A DNA stretch of 64,000 bases from CALJXB01 sp965225935 (GTDB lineage: Bacteria; Pseudomonadota; Alphaproteobacteria; Kiloniellales; JAKSDN01). The notes beneath the pieces were generated by a model, which saw only the letters and a program-made list of their open reading frames with translations, had not been told where the DNA came from and did no database searches. This document shows positions 16,287 through 23,665 of the stretch, piece by piece (the stretch's first letter is position 1; each line of letters opens with the position of its first letter). Both the position numbers and the translations under genes were made by a program. Location of the stretch: NCBI GenBank assembly GCA_965225935.1, contig CBDDCC010000016.1:211605-275604 (forward strand), given 5' to 3'.

Positions 16287-17066
16287 ATGGATCTGGGACT
16301 GGAAGGACGGAAGGCGATCGTCTGCGCCGCCAGCAAGGGCCTCGGACGGGCCTGCGCTCTGTCGCTCGCCCGCAACGGGGTCGAGGTCACCATTGTCGCC
16401 CGGACGCCGGAGACCCTCGAGCGGACCGCTGGCGAGATCCGCGACGAGAGCGGCATCCCGGTGACTGCCGTGGTGGCCGACATCACCAGCCCCGAGGGCC
16501 GCGACCTGACCCTGGCCGCTTGTCCGGCGCCGGACATCCTGGTCAACAACGCAGGCGGGCCGCCGCATGGCGACTTCCGCGATTTCGGCCGCGAGGACTG
16601 GATCAAGGCGCTCGACGCCAACATGCTGACGGCCATCGAGCTGATCCGGGCCACCGTCGACGGCATGATCGAGCGCCGCTTCGGGCGCATCGTCAACATC
16701 ACCTCCTCCGCGGTGAAGGCGCCCATCCCAGGCCTCTGGCTCTCCAACGGCGCGCGCGCCGGCCTCACCGGCTTCGTCGCCGGCGTCGCCCGTCAGACGG
16801 TGGGCCGCAACGTCACCATCAACAACCTGCTGCCCGGCGCCTTCGACACCGACCGGGTGCGCGAGAACGCCCGTCGGGCGGCGGCGAAGAGCGGCCGCGA
16901 TCCGGAGGAACTGCTGGAGGAACGGCGCCGGACCATCCCGGCCGGGCGCCTCGGGCGGCCCGAGGAGTTCGGCGAGGCCTGCGCCTTCCTCTGCGGCAGC
17001 CAAGCGGGCTTCATCACCGGGCAGAATCTGCTGATCGACGGCGGCGCCTACCCCGGCACGTTGTGA
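16287..17066 (+). CDS. SDR-fold protein with degenerate catalytic site
   Basis: The 259-residue protein has the short-chain dehydrogenase fold: NNAGG after strand 4, an ITSSAVKA segment with the serine, and the C-terminal QNLLIDGG ending. Both diagnostic sites are altered. The nucleotide-binding glycine motif reads CAASKGLG instead of TGxxxGxG, and the YxxxK pair is replaced by SNGAR. A known subgroup of BKR-like SDR proteins shares this deviation. It may therefore bind a nucleotide without classic hydride transfer, or use another mechanism. A strong GAGGGGAGGGAG ribosome site precedes the ATG. It sits between hdaA and rnd, where polyphosphate genes are commonly found in relatives. Confidence 0.85.
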   Translation: MDLGLEGRKAIVCAASKGLGRACALSLARNGVEVTIVARTPETLERTAGEIRDESGIPVTAVVADITSPEGRDLTLAACPAPDILVNNAGGPPHGDFRDFGREDWIKALDANMLTAIELIRATVDGMIERRFGRIVNITSSAVKAPIPGLWLSNGARAGLTGFVAGVARQTVGRNVTINNLLPGAFDTDRVRENARRAAAKSGRDPEELLEERRRTIPAGRLGRPEEFGEACAFLCGSQAGFITGQNLLIDGGAYPGTL

Positions 17067-17109
17067 GGCCGGATCCGTCGGTGCCCGGCCGGCGGGCCAG
17101 TCGCGCGGT

Positions 17110-18294
17110 TCAGGAGTTGGCCGCCTCGCGGGCCGGCGCGCCGGCCGTTAGGTCGATCAGGGCGATGTTGTTGGCGGCCGCGCTCAAGGCCAGCTCGCCG
17201 CGTTTCAGGGCCAGGGCTGCCTCGCCGAAAATCTCTCGACGCCAGCCTTGCAGGGCCGGGACCGGCGCCTTGTCGTCCAGGGCGAGCCGCTCCAGGTCGG
17301 CGGTTGTGGCGACCAGCTTCTGCGCCACGTGGTGCTCCCGGCACTTGAGCTTCAGGAGCACCTTGAGGAGCTCCACCAGGGGTCCCGGGTCGCCTTTCGG
17401 GGTCGGGCGGGCGGCGACCTGGGGCCGCTCGTTCTCGGGCACGTCGAGCCCCTCGGCCACCGCGGTCAGGATTCCCTGGCCCATGCGGCCCTGGGCGAAG
17501 TCCTTGTTGAGGCCCCGGGTGCGTGCCAGCACCTCGGCCGTCTTGGGGGTGTGGGCGGCGATGTCGAAGAGCTGCTCGTCGCGCAGGACCCGGTTGCGCG
17601 GCACGTCGCGGCGCTGGGCCTCCTGCTCGCGCCAGGCGGCGACCGCCTGCAAGACCGCGAGGAAGCGCCGGTCGACGGAGCGTGGCTTCAGGCGCCGCCA
17701 GGCCTCGGCCGGATCGAGGCGGTAGGTCTCGGGGTCCGTCAGCACCGCCATCTCCTGGCTCAGCCAGGCCTCGCGGCCGTTGTGCCGCAGCTTGCGCTTC
17801 AGCTTCTTGTAGATCTCGCGCAGATGGGTGACGTCGGCCAGCGCGTAGTCGATCTGGCGCTCGGTCAGCGGTCTGTGGGACCAATCTGCGAAGCGCGAGG
17901 CCTTGTCGATGCGCGCGCCGGCGAGCTCCCGGGCGAGGGTCTGGTAGGCGACCGACTCGCCGAAGCCGCAGACCATGGCGGCGACTTGGGTATCGAAGAT
18001 GGGGCCGGGCAGCTCGCCGGTCTCGTGGAAGAAGATCTCCAGATCCTGGCGGGCCGAGTGCAGCACCTTGAGCACCTCGGGGGTTGCGAGCAGGCGGTGG
18101 AGAGGCGCCAGGTCGAGGCCCTTGGCCAGGGCGTCGATGGCCTTGGCCTCGTCCGGGCCCGCGATCTGGACCAGGCAGAGCTTCGGCCAGTAGGTGCTGT
18201 CGCGCAGGAACTCGGTGTCTACGGCGATGAAGTCGGCCTTGGCTTGGCGGTCGCAGAAGGCTTCGAGGTCCGCTGTCTCGGCGATCAGTGTCAT
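17110..18294 (-). CDS. rnd: Ribonuclease D
   Basis: The 394-residue protein is a DEDD-type 3'-5' exoribonuclease that trims tRNA 3' ends. The exonuclease motifs are visible: FIAVDTEFLRD (D, E), HSARQDLEIF (D), and YALADVTHL with the fourth Asp. Two HRDC-like domains follow (around residues 205-285 and 300-380). The ATG at 18294 (MTLIAET) matches family starts, and the upstream extension to 18486 is implausible. It converges on the SDR gene and diverges from aspS. Confidence 0.94.
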   Translation of the reverse strand: MTLIAETADLEAFCDRQAKADFIAVDTEFLRDSTYWPKLCLVQIAGPDEAKAIDALAKGLDLAPLHRLLATPEVLKVLHSARQDLEIFFHETGELPGPIFDTQVAAMVCGFGESVAYQTLARELAGARIDKASRFADWSHRPLTERQIDYALADVTHLREIYKKLKRKLRHNGREAWLSQEMAVLTDPETYRLDPAEAWRRLKPRSVDRRFLAVLQAVAAWREQEAQRRDVPRNRVLRDEQLFDIAAHTPKTAEVLARTRGLNKDFAQGRMGQGILTAVAEGLDVPENERPQVAARPTPKGDPGPLVELLKVLLKLKCREHHVAQKLVATTADLERLALDDKAPVPALQGWRREIFGEAALALKRGELALSAAANNIALIDLTAGAPAREAANS

Positions 18295-18484
18295 CGCCAG
18301 TGCTATATCGGCATCCGGCGAGTCGGAAAAGAAGGGAAATCTGGTACGGCGCCCGTAGGCCGGCGGCGGGTGACTCAAGTGCCGGTGCGGGGGGCCGCCA
18401 AAGGGGCCGCAGCCTTGACAAAAACAGCGCGACCGTGCCTCTTGCGCGCCTGTCCGCATTGCCCAGATCCCGGGACTTCTGCCC

Positions 18485-20272
18485 ATGCATCCCTACCGCA
18501 CGCACACCTGTGGCGCGCTGCGCCTGTCGCACGCGGGCGAGCGGGTCCGCCTTTCCGGATGGGTCCACCGCAAGCGCGATCACGGGCAACTCCTGTTCGT
18601 CGACCTGCGCGATCTCCACGGCGTGACCCAGTGCGTGATCGATGTCTCGAGCCCGCTGTTCCGGGACCTGGAGGCGGTGCGGGTGGAAAGCGTCATCACG
18701 GTCACGGGTCCTGTGGTCGAGCGCAGCGCCGAGACCGTCAATCTCGAGCTGCCGACCGGACAGGTCGAGGTCCGGGTCGAGAGCTTCGAGCTGCAGTCGA
18801 CGGCGGCGCTCCTGCCGCTGCAGGTCAACTCCGACGAGGACGCGGGCGAGGAGACGCGGCTGCGCTACCGCTACCTGGACCTGCGGCGCGAGAAGATGCG
18901 CGACCGCATCGTGCTGCGCTCGAAGATCATCGATTCGATCCGCCGGCGCATGTGCGAGCAGGGCTTCGTCGAGTTCCAGACGCCGATCCTGACCGCCAGC
19001 AGCCCGGAGGGCGCGCGCGACTATCTGGTGCCGAGCCGGCTCCATCCGGGCAAGTTCTACGCCCTGCCCCAGGCGCCGCAGATGTTCAAGCAGCTGCTGA
19101 TGATCGCCGGCTTCGACCGCTACTTCCAGATCGCCCCCTGCTTCCGGGACGAGGACAGCCGGGCCGACCGCTCGCCCGGCGAGTTCTACCAGCTCGACTT
19201 CGAGATGAGCTTCGTGGTGCAGGAGGACGTCTTCGCCGCCATCGAGCCGGTGCTGGCCGGCCTTTTCGAGGAGTTCGGCGGGGACAAGGCGGTCACCGAT
19301 GTGCCCTTCCCGCGCATCCCTTTCGACGAGGCCATGCTGAAGTACGGCAGCGACAAGCCCGACCTGCGCAACCCGTTGGAGATCGTCGACGTGACCGAGG
19401 CCTTCCGCGGTGGCGGCTTCGGCATCTTCGCTAAGGCCATCGAGGGCGGTGCCGTGGTCCGCGCCATTCCGGCGACCGGCGCCGGCGGCCAGCCACGCAG
19501 CTTCTTCGACAAGCTGAACGACTGGGCCCGCGGCGAGGGCGCGCCGGGCCTGGGCTATATCGTCTACGGCGAGGAGGGGCCGCGCGGCCCGATCGCCAAG
19601 AACCTGGAGCCCGAGCGCACGGCCGCGATCAAAGAGGCGGCGGGGCTCGGCGACGGAGACGCGGTCTTCTTCGCCGCCGACAAGCCCGCGGCGGCGGCCA
19701 AGTTCGCCGGCGTGGTCCGCGACCTCCTGGGCCGCGAGCTGGACCTCCTGGAGAAGGACAGCTACCGCTTCTGCTGGATCGTCGACTTCCCCATGTACGA
19801 ATGGGACGAGCAAGCGGGCCGCATCGACTTCAGCCACAATCCCTTCTCCATGCCCCAGGGCGGGCTGGAAGCCCTGGAGAGCCAGGATCCGCTCACCATC
19901 AAGGCCTACCAGTACGATATCGTCTGCAACGGTGTGGAGCTCTCCTCCGGGGCGATCCGGAACCACCTGCCCGAGGTCATGTACAAGGCCTTCGCCATCG
20001 TCGGCTACAGCAAGGAGGAGGTGGAAGCGCGCTTCAACGGCCTGCTCGAGGCGCTCAAGTTCGGGGCGCCGCCCCACGGCGGCTCGGCGCCCGGCCTCGA
20101 CCGCATCGTCATGCTGCTGGCCGACGAGCCCAACCTCAGGGAGATCGTGGCCTTTCCCATGAACCAGCGGGCCGAGGACCTGATGATGGGCGCGCCGGCG
20201 GAGGTGCCGGCCGAGCGCCTCAAGGAGCTTTCCATCAGGCTCGATTTGCCGCCGCCCAAGCCCGGCTCATAA
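18485..20272 (+). CDS. aspS: Aspartyl-tRNA synthetase
   Basis: The 595-residue class II synthetase charges tRNA-Asp. The order is an N-terminal OB-fold anticodon-binding domain (about residues 1-110), the class II catalytic core, and the bacterial GAD insertion domain (about 290-420). Motif 2 (FRDEDSRADRSPGEFYQLD) and motif 3 (GGSAPGLDRIVML) are intact. The start ATG at 18485 begins MHPYRTHTCG as in relatives. I cannot decide from sequence alone whether it is discriminating or also charges tRNA-Asn. Confidence 0.97.
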   Translation: MHPYRTHTCGALRLSHAGERVRLSGWVHRKRDHGQLLFVDLRDLHGVTQCVIDVSSPLFRDLEAVRVESVITVTGPVVERSAETVNLELPTGQVEVRVESFELQSTAALLPLQVNSDEDAGEETRLRYRYLDLRREKMRDRIVLRSKIIDSIRRRMCEQGFVEFQTPILTASSPEGARDYLVPSRLHPGKFYALPQAPQMFKQLLMIAGFDRYFQIAPCFRDEDSRADRSPGEFYQLDFEMSFVVQEDVFAAIEPVLAGLFEEFGGDKAVTDVPFPRIPFDEAMLKYGSDKPDLRNPLEIVDVTEAFRGGGFGIFAKAIEGGAVVRAIPATGAGGQPRSFFDKLNDWARGEGAPGLGYIVYGEEGPRGPIAKNLEPERTAAIKEAAGLGDGDAVFFAADKPAAAAKFAGVVRDLLGRELDLLEKDSYRFCWIVDFPMYEWDEQAGRIDFSHNPFSMPQGGLEALESQDPLTIKAYQYDIVCNGVELSSGAIRNHLPEVMYKAFAIVGYSKEEVEARFNGLLEALKFGAPPHGGSAPGLDRIVMLLADEPNLREIVAFPMNQRAEDLMMGAPAEVPAERLKELSIRLDLPPPKPGS

Positions 20273-20305
20273 TAAGCTGAATTTATTGGACATTTTACGC
20301 GCCCC

Positions 20306-20320
20306 TTAAGCGGAAGTTAA
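20306..20320 (+). promoter_or_regulatory. Candidate CtrA box upstream of small lipoprotein gene
   Basis: The bases read TTAA-GCGGAAG-TTAA, an exact match to the TTAA-N7-TTAA core recognised by the alphaproteobacterial cell-cycle regulator CtrA. It lies 94 bp before the lipoprotein ATG, in an AT-rich island after aspS. No binding data exist, and a match of eight fixed bases can occur by chance, though TTAA is rare in this GC-rich DNA. Confidence 0.5.
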
Positions 20321-20413
20321 GGCCGCCTCGCTAGTCTCCGCCAAGAGTGCTGCTCGGGTACGCTGGGCCAGGGTCCCGCCGCCCGGCAGCGCGGACGACG
20401 GAGGCTCTTGCGA

Positions 20414-20863
20414 ATGCTTTGGCGTTGGCTCGCCATTCTTGTGCTCCCCATCCTGCTGGGCGGCTGCGCCCTGCCGGCGGTGGTCTCCCTCGCCTCCCTG
20501 GCGCTGGATGCCGGCAGCTACATGGTGAGCGGCAAGACTGTGTCCGATCAGGCCCTGTCGCTGGCCCTGAACAAGGACTGCGCCCTGGCGCGCATCCTCG
20601 AGGGCGAGATCTGCCGGGACGAGCCGGACTACGAGATCGCGACGACGGCGCTCGCGCCCCTGCTGCCCGAAGGCAGCGATCTGGACCTGGCGCTCGCCTC
20701 CGGCGTCGACTACGGGCTCGTGCGCGGCGACTACGTGCGCTGGGCGCGGCCGGACGACCACTGGGGCGACGCCTACGGAAAGCTGGTCACCAAGTGGCCG
20801 TCCCATAGTCCGGCACTTGCCGTCGACTATCAGAGCGCCGAGATCATGGAGACCGACCTCTAG
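20414..20863 (+). CDS. Small lipoprotein of unknown function
   Basis: The 149-residue product has a short lipoprotein signal, LAILVLPILLGGC, with an LGGC lipobox near residue 18. The residue after the cysteine is Ala, which favours outer-membrane sorting. The mature domain has a conserved-looking cysteine pair (NKDCALARI and GEICRDE). A GGAGG site lies about nine bases before the ATG. A TTG six bases earlier is a weaker choice. The stop codon TAG at 20861-20863 is composite: its TA is the target duplication of an insertion sequence and its G is the first base of that element. I do not recognise a family. Confidence 0.72.
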   Translation: MLWRWLAILVLPILLGGCALPAVVSLASLALDAGSYMVSGKTVSDQALSLALNKDCALARILEGEICRDEPDYEIATTALAPLLPEGSDLDLALASGVDYGLVRGDYVRWARPDDHWGDAYGKLVTKWPSHSPALAVDYQSAEIMETDL

Positions 20864-20882
20864 AGCATTCTCACATTGAGTG
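20863..20882 (+). repeat. Left terminal inverted repeat of the IS630 element
   Basis: These 20 bases match the reverse complement of 21913-21932 at 17 positions, with mismatches at positions 8, 9 and 11. The repeat contains the stop codon of the transposase catalytic frame (20871-20873). A TA dinucleotide at 20861-20862 precedes it. Confidence 0.88.
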
Positions 20883-21440
20883 TTGATAGCCTGCTGCATT
20901 GAAGTAGTTGGCGCATTCGTGGGTGGTGAAGCAGTTGAGGATCTGAGCGATCCGGCGCCAGAGTGCGTCGACGCTGCGCGCGGGGTCCTGGCGCAAGCGG
21001 GCCTTGAGCTTGGCGAAGGCCATCTCGATGGGGTTCATGTCCGGCGAATAGGGCGGCAGGTAGAAGAGCTGGGCACGCCTGGCGGAGATGGTTTCGGCGA
21101 TGCCTGCGACCTTGTGTGCAGGTAGGTTGTCCATGACGACGATGTCATCGGGCTTGAGGGTTGGGGCGAGGACGCGCGCGGCATAGATCCGGAAGGCTTC
21201 GCCATCCATCGCCTTATCCAGCACCCAGGGCGCTGTGAGGCCCTCGAGCCGCAAGGCGGCCACGAAGGTGATGGTCTTCCAGTGGCCGAAGGGCACGAAG
21301 GCCTTCAGGCGCCGGCCGATCGGCGCCCGGCCGTAGAGCCGGGTCATCTTGGTGTTGAGACCGGTCTCGTCGAGGAAGACCAGGCGCTCGGGATCAACGT
21401 AGCGCTGCGCCGCCCGCCAGATCCGCCGCCGTGCGGCCAC
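20871..21440 (-). CDS. IS630 transposase, DDE catalytic part (second frame)
   Basis: This frame carries the DDE_3 endonuclease domain. The first Asp is in FLDETGLNTKM, the second in VVMDNLPAHK, and the Glu in PPYSPDMNPIEMAF. The nominal start is the GTG at 21440, but the frame is open upstream into the A8 tract at 21473-21480. A fused transposase would be read from the first frame by a +1 shift there, equivalent to slipping past one A. Without the fusion it has no good ribosome site. It may therefore be produced only by slippage, or be a broken copy. Confidence 0.85.
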   Translation of the reverse strand: MAARRRIWRAAQRYVDPERLVFLDETGLNTKMTRLYGRAPIGRRLKAFVPFGHWKTITFVAALRLEGLTAPWVLDKAMDGEAFRIYAARVLAPTLKPDDIVVMDNLPAHKVAGIAETISARRAQLFYLPPYSPDMNPIEMAFAKLKARLRQDPARSVDALWRRIAQILNCFTTHECANYFNAAGYQHSM

Positions 21441-21834
21441 GTCCGGGCGCTCCTGCTCGGCGGCCTGCAGGCTTTTTTTTGTACGACAGCCCCAGCCGCT
21501 TCACCGCCGCCCAGAGCGCACCATTGCTTAGCCAGACGTCGTGCTCGGCCAAAAGCCAGGCCTGCAACCGGGCCAGCGTGATGTCCGAATGCGCCTCGAT
21601 CTGTGCCGCCAGCGCCGCCTCCTGATCCGGCAACAGCTTGCGCGGCCGATGACCTCGGTTCGGGTTGGGAGTGATCTCCCCGGTCCGCCGACGGCGGATC
21701 AAGGCCTTGTAGATATACGACACACTGACCTGAAAGGTCCGCGCCACATGCCGCACCGCCAGGCCGCCGTCCACCGCGGCAAGCACACGATCACGAAGAT
21801 CCTGGGAATAAGCTTGTCCACGACGCCATGCCAT
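21394..21834 (-). CDS. IS630 transposase, DNA-binding part (first frame)
   Basis: The frame encodes the helix-turn-helix region that binds the inverted repeats: YSQDLRDRVLAAVDGG, then VRHVARTFQVSVSYIYKAL, then a second winged-helix-like part with ITLARLQAWL. I chose the ATG at 21834, which follows GGGAGGC. After codon YKKK at the A8 run (minus strand of 21473-21480) the frame continues into Arg/Gly-rich nonsense, showing where the true protein leaves this frame. Confidence 0.85.
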   Translation of the reverse strand: MAWRRGQAYSQDLRDRVLAAVDGGLAVRHVARTFQVSVSYIYKALIRRRRTGEITPNPNRGHRPRKLLPDQEAALAAQIEAHSDITLARLQAWLLAEHDVWLSNGALWAAVKRLGLSYKKKPAGRRAGAPGRGRTAADLAGGAALR

Positions 21835-21912
21835 GACCGCCTCCCACAAAAGCCTCAGGGTCATAGCAAGGAATCACAGAACGGCCCGATTTGGGAACCC
21901 ACCTGCAGATTC

Positions 21913-21932
21913 CACTCAATGCGGAAATGCTC
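21913..21932 (-). repeat. Right terminal inverted repeat of the IS630 element
   Basis: This is the partner of the left repeat, read on the minus strand as GAGCATTTCCGCATTGAGTG. The TA at 21933-21934 is the second copy of the target duplication. Confidence 0.88.
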
Positions 21933-22002
21933 TAGGTCCCTCTACGGCCGCCGGGCGAACTTCGAACAGAGACTTCCGTCAGTGACCTTCGGGGGCAATC
22001 GC

Positions 22003-22359
22003 CTAAGGCTGGCGCTCGCGGAGCGCCCAGACCAGCGCCTCGGTCGCCAGCGACAGGCTCTGCTGCGGATTGCGGTGGCAGTACTCGTCGATCCAGGTGA
22101 AGAGCTGCTCGTTGCTCACGTTGAGGGACACGTTGCTCCGCTCGAACTCCCAGCGGTTGAAGGCGGTCACGTAGCCGAGCACCCACTGTTCGTGATACCA
22201 GGCGGTGGGACCGTCGGACTGGCGCTCGCCGAGCCAGATCTCGCAGGTCTCGATGCCGACGCCCTGGATCGTGTAGTAGCCGTCGGGATCGGCGGCGCGA
22301 GCCGTGCCGGCCGTTATGATCAGGCTCACCGCAGCGGCAAGAAGCGGCGCACGCGCCAT
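22003..22359 (-). CDS. Small secreted HdeA/Rap1a-like protein
   Basis: The 118-residue product has a clear signal peptide (PLLAAAVSLIITAGTARAAD). The mature helical domain has two cysteines (IETCEIW and IDEYCHRNP) and the pattern GYVTAFN ... LFTWIDEYCxxNPxxSLxxA. This pattern resembles the HdeA acid-chaperone and Rap1a immunity families, small periplasmic helical proteins with one disulfide. The similarity is by pattern only, so chaperone or immunity activity is not established. A GGGAGAG ribosome site precedes the ATG. It lies just beyond the IS element. Confidence 0.72.
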   Translation of the reverse strand: MARAPLLAAAVSLIITAGTARAADPDGYYTIQGVGIETCEIWLGERQSDGPTAWYHEQWVLGYVTAFNRWEFERSNVSLNVSNEQLFTWIDEYCHRNPQQSLSLATEALVWALRERQP

Positions 22360-22677
22360 AGCGGATCTCTCCCACCGTCCATCGCCCCGGCGCCCGGCTT
22401 CGGCGGCTGGGCGACCGCGCCTGTTATAGCAAAGCGAGCGGAGCGGTGGACCGGCGAATTCGGATGACCGCTGGGAGGGGATCGGGCGCCGCCAGGGCGT
22501 CGAGCCGCCACAGCGGATCGGCCCCGGGCGAACAGGGCTTGGACCGATCAGGCGAGCCCGGGCCCGGCCCCGGAGGGGACCTGGCCGAGGCCAAGAAGCG
22601 ATGGCCGGCCCCGTGAACGGGACCGGCCATCCAGTGCCATCAAGCGCCTCGCCCCCCCAAGCGAGTCGCCGCGGCGT
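22360..22677. other. Intergenic region between Flp-like pilin and HdeA-like gene
   Basis: These 318 bases contain a strong hairpin at 22600-22631 near the pilin end (listed separately). The rest is GC-rich upstream sequence of the HdeA-like gene. No further gene or repeat is visible. Confidence 0.5.
22600..22631 (-). terminator. Strong hairpin downstream of the Flp-like pilin gene
   Basis: On the minus strand the arms GATGGCCGGTCCCG and CGGGGCCGGCCATC pair over 14 positions with one G-U, closing a UUCA loop. It starts 46 bases after the pilin stop codon. The following bases are GCTTCTTGG, so the U-tract is poor. Termination is inferred from shape and position. Confidence 0.55.
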
Positions 22678-22800
22678 CTATGCGAAAATGAAGTGGACGA
22701 TCGTGACGAAGGCGGCCACGCACAAGGTCGCGACGTGAAGATACTCGATCGGCACGACGCCACGATTGTCCTGCACGAAAGCACGTACCTGCTTGCTCAT
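22678..22800 (-). CDS. Orphan Flp/Fap-type pilin-like peptide
   Basis: This is a 40-residue reading frame with a near-perfect AGGAGGT site eight bases before its ATG. The sequence has the layout of Flp prepilins: a short basic leader (MSKQVRAFVQDNRG), then a cleavage-like Gly14, then VVPIEY with Glu at +5 and Tyr at +6 of the mature chain, then a hydrophobic helix to the end (ATLCVAAFVTIVHFIFA). The mature peptide would be only 26 residues. No tad/cpa assembly genes are in the window. The upstream DNA (22801-23027) is unusually AT-rich and contains several TTAA half sites, suggesting a regulated promoter. The family call is by motif only. Confidence 0.72.
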   Translation of the reverse strand: MSKQVRAFVQDNRGVVPIEYLHVATLCVAAFVTIVHFIFA

Positions 22801-23027
22801 CCCTCAATACCTCCTAGCGCGCCCCCACGCGCAATATCATGAATGAAAACTTAACACATCCCCACAAGCGCTTCAATATACATTTGCGAATATAGGTGCA
22901 ATATTTCGAAGTCTTGCAATTGTTGGGATTCTATTCGCGCTTAACCTTAAGACATTAACTACGGATACTGGCGGTTTCCGGCGGTATCGCGGGTCTCGGG
23001 GGCAGATCGTCCAAATCCGGCGCGCCG

Positions 23028-23537
23028 TCACCTTCCGTCGCCCGGGTCGTCGCCCCCGCCGTCCTGCGCCTCGATGGTCCAGATTCTGGCGTGCTCGCCC
23101 GCCCGTTCGGGGCGTAGCGTGCGGACCCGCTCCTTGAGCCCCTCCGGGCCCTCCTCGCGCTCGATGGCCATGAGCCGGTGCACCTCCTGGTCGCAAAGGG
23201 AGACGGCGTAGTCGGCCTCGGCCCGGGCCGCCGGCAGGGCCTCCGCCAGGCCGGGCGCCCCGTAGCGTTCGACGAAATGGGCCGCCAGGCGCTCGACCAC
23301 CTGGAAGAAGGTCTCCTCCGGCATCTCGGCCACCTCCACCAGAGCGGCGAAGCCGAAGCTCTCGGTCCCCAGCCAGCCGTGGGCGAAGGCGAGCCGGTCC
23401 TTGCGCTCCAGCGCCGCGATATCGCGGTCCGCCCAGGCGAAGCTGCCGGGCACGGCCCACTCGCCCCGCTCAGCGGCTCTCGGGAAGACCCGCAGGTCCG
23501 AGCTGTCCAGACGGACGACTTTGGGAAACTTCCGCAC
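23028..23537 (-). CDS. Conserved alphaproteobacterial protein (DUF6505-like)
   Basis: The 169-residue cytoplasmic protein has no signal or membrane segment. Sequence features are the opening KVVRLDSSDLRVFPRAAERG, the segment GWLGTESFGFAALVEVAE, and a region AEADYAVSLCDQEVHRLMAI. They match my recollection of the DUF6505 family of short alphaproteobacterial proteins of unknown role. The C-terminal 20 residues are Gly/Asp-rich. It lies upstream of the Flp-like gene on the same strand but separated by 227 AT-rich bases, so they are probably independent. Confidence 0.68.
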   Translation of the reverse strand: MRKFPKVVRLDSSDLRVFPRAAERGEWAVPGSFAWADRDIAALERKDRLAFAHGWLGTESFGFAALVEVAEMPEETFFQVVERLAAHFVERYGAPGLAEALPAARAEADYAVSLCDQEVHRLMAIEREEGPEGLKERVRTLRPERAGEHARIWTIEAQDGGGDDPGDGR

Positions 23538-23665
23538 GGAGACCAGTCTACCCCAGCCGGATACCCCTGGCGAAACGGCTGCCGCGCCTAGCCGAAGTAA
23601 GGGAATTGCCAGGTTTTCGTGGCAAAGCTTGCAAGGCCAAGCGGGGATACGCAGAGTACCGGCGG

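Larger units (their letters stand above)
20863..21932 (-). mobile_element. IS630-family insertion sequence (1,070 bp, TA target)
   Basis: The element is bounded by 20-bp imperfect inverted repeats (17 of 20 match) beginning GAGCATT and ending CATTGAGTG. It is flanked on both sides by TA, the target duplication of the IS630/Tc1/mariner group. It encodes a helix-turn-helix N-terminal frame and a DDE catalytic frame joined at an A8 run. Removing the element and one TA restores CTCTAGGTCC, so the neighbouring lipoprotein gene had a TAG stop before the insertion as well. It is the only mobile element seen in the window. Confidence 0.92.

Noticed and set aside
17048..20077. Very long open frame (about 1,000 codons) antisense to rnd and aspS
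   Set aside because: It is a high-GC shadow. Its translation is low-complexity Arg/Gly/Ala sequence with no domain, and it lies opposite two strongly supported genes.
22941..22959. Cluster of three TTAA half sites upstream of the Flp-like gene as a CtrA box
   Set aside because: The spacings (N2, N4 and N10 between cores) do not fit TTAA-N7-TTAA. The area is simply AT-rich.
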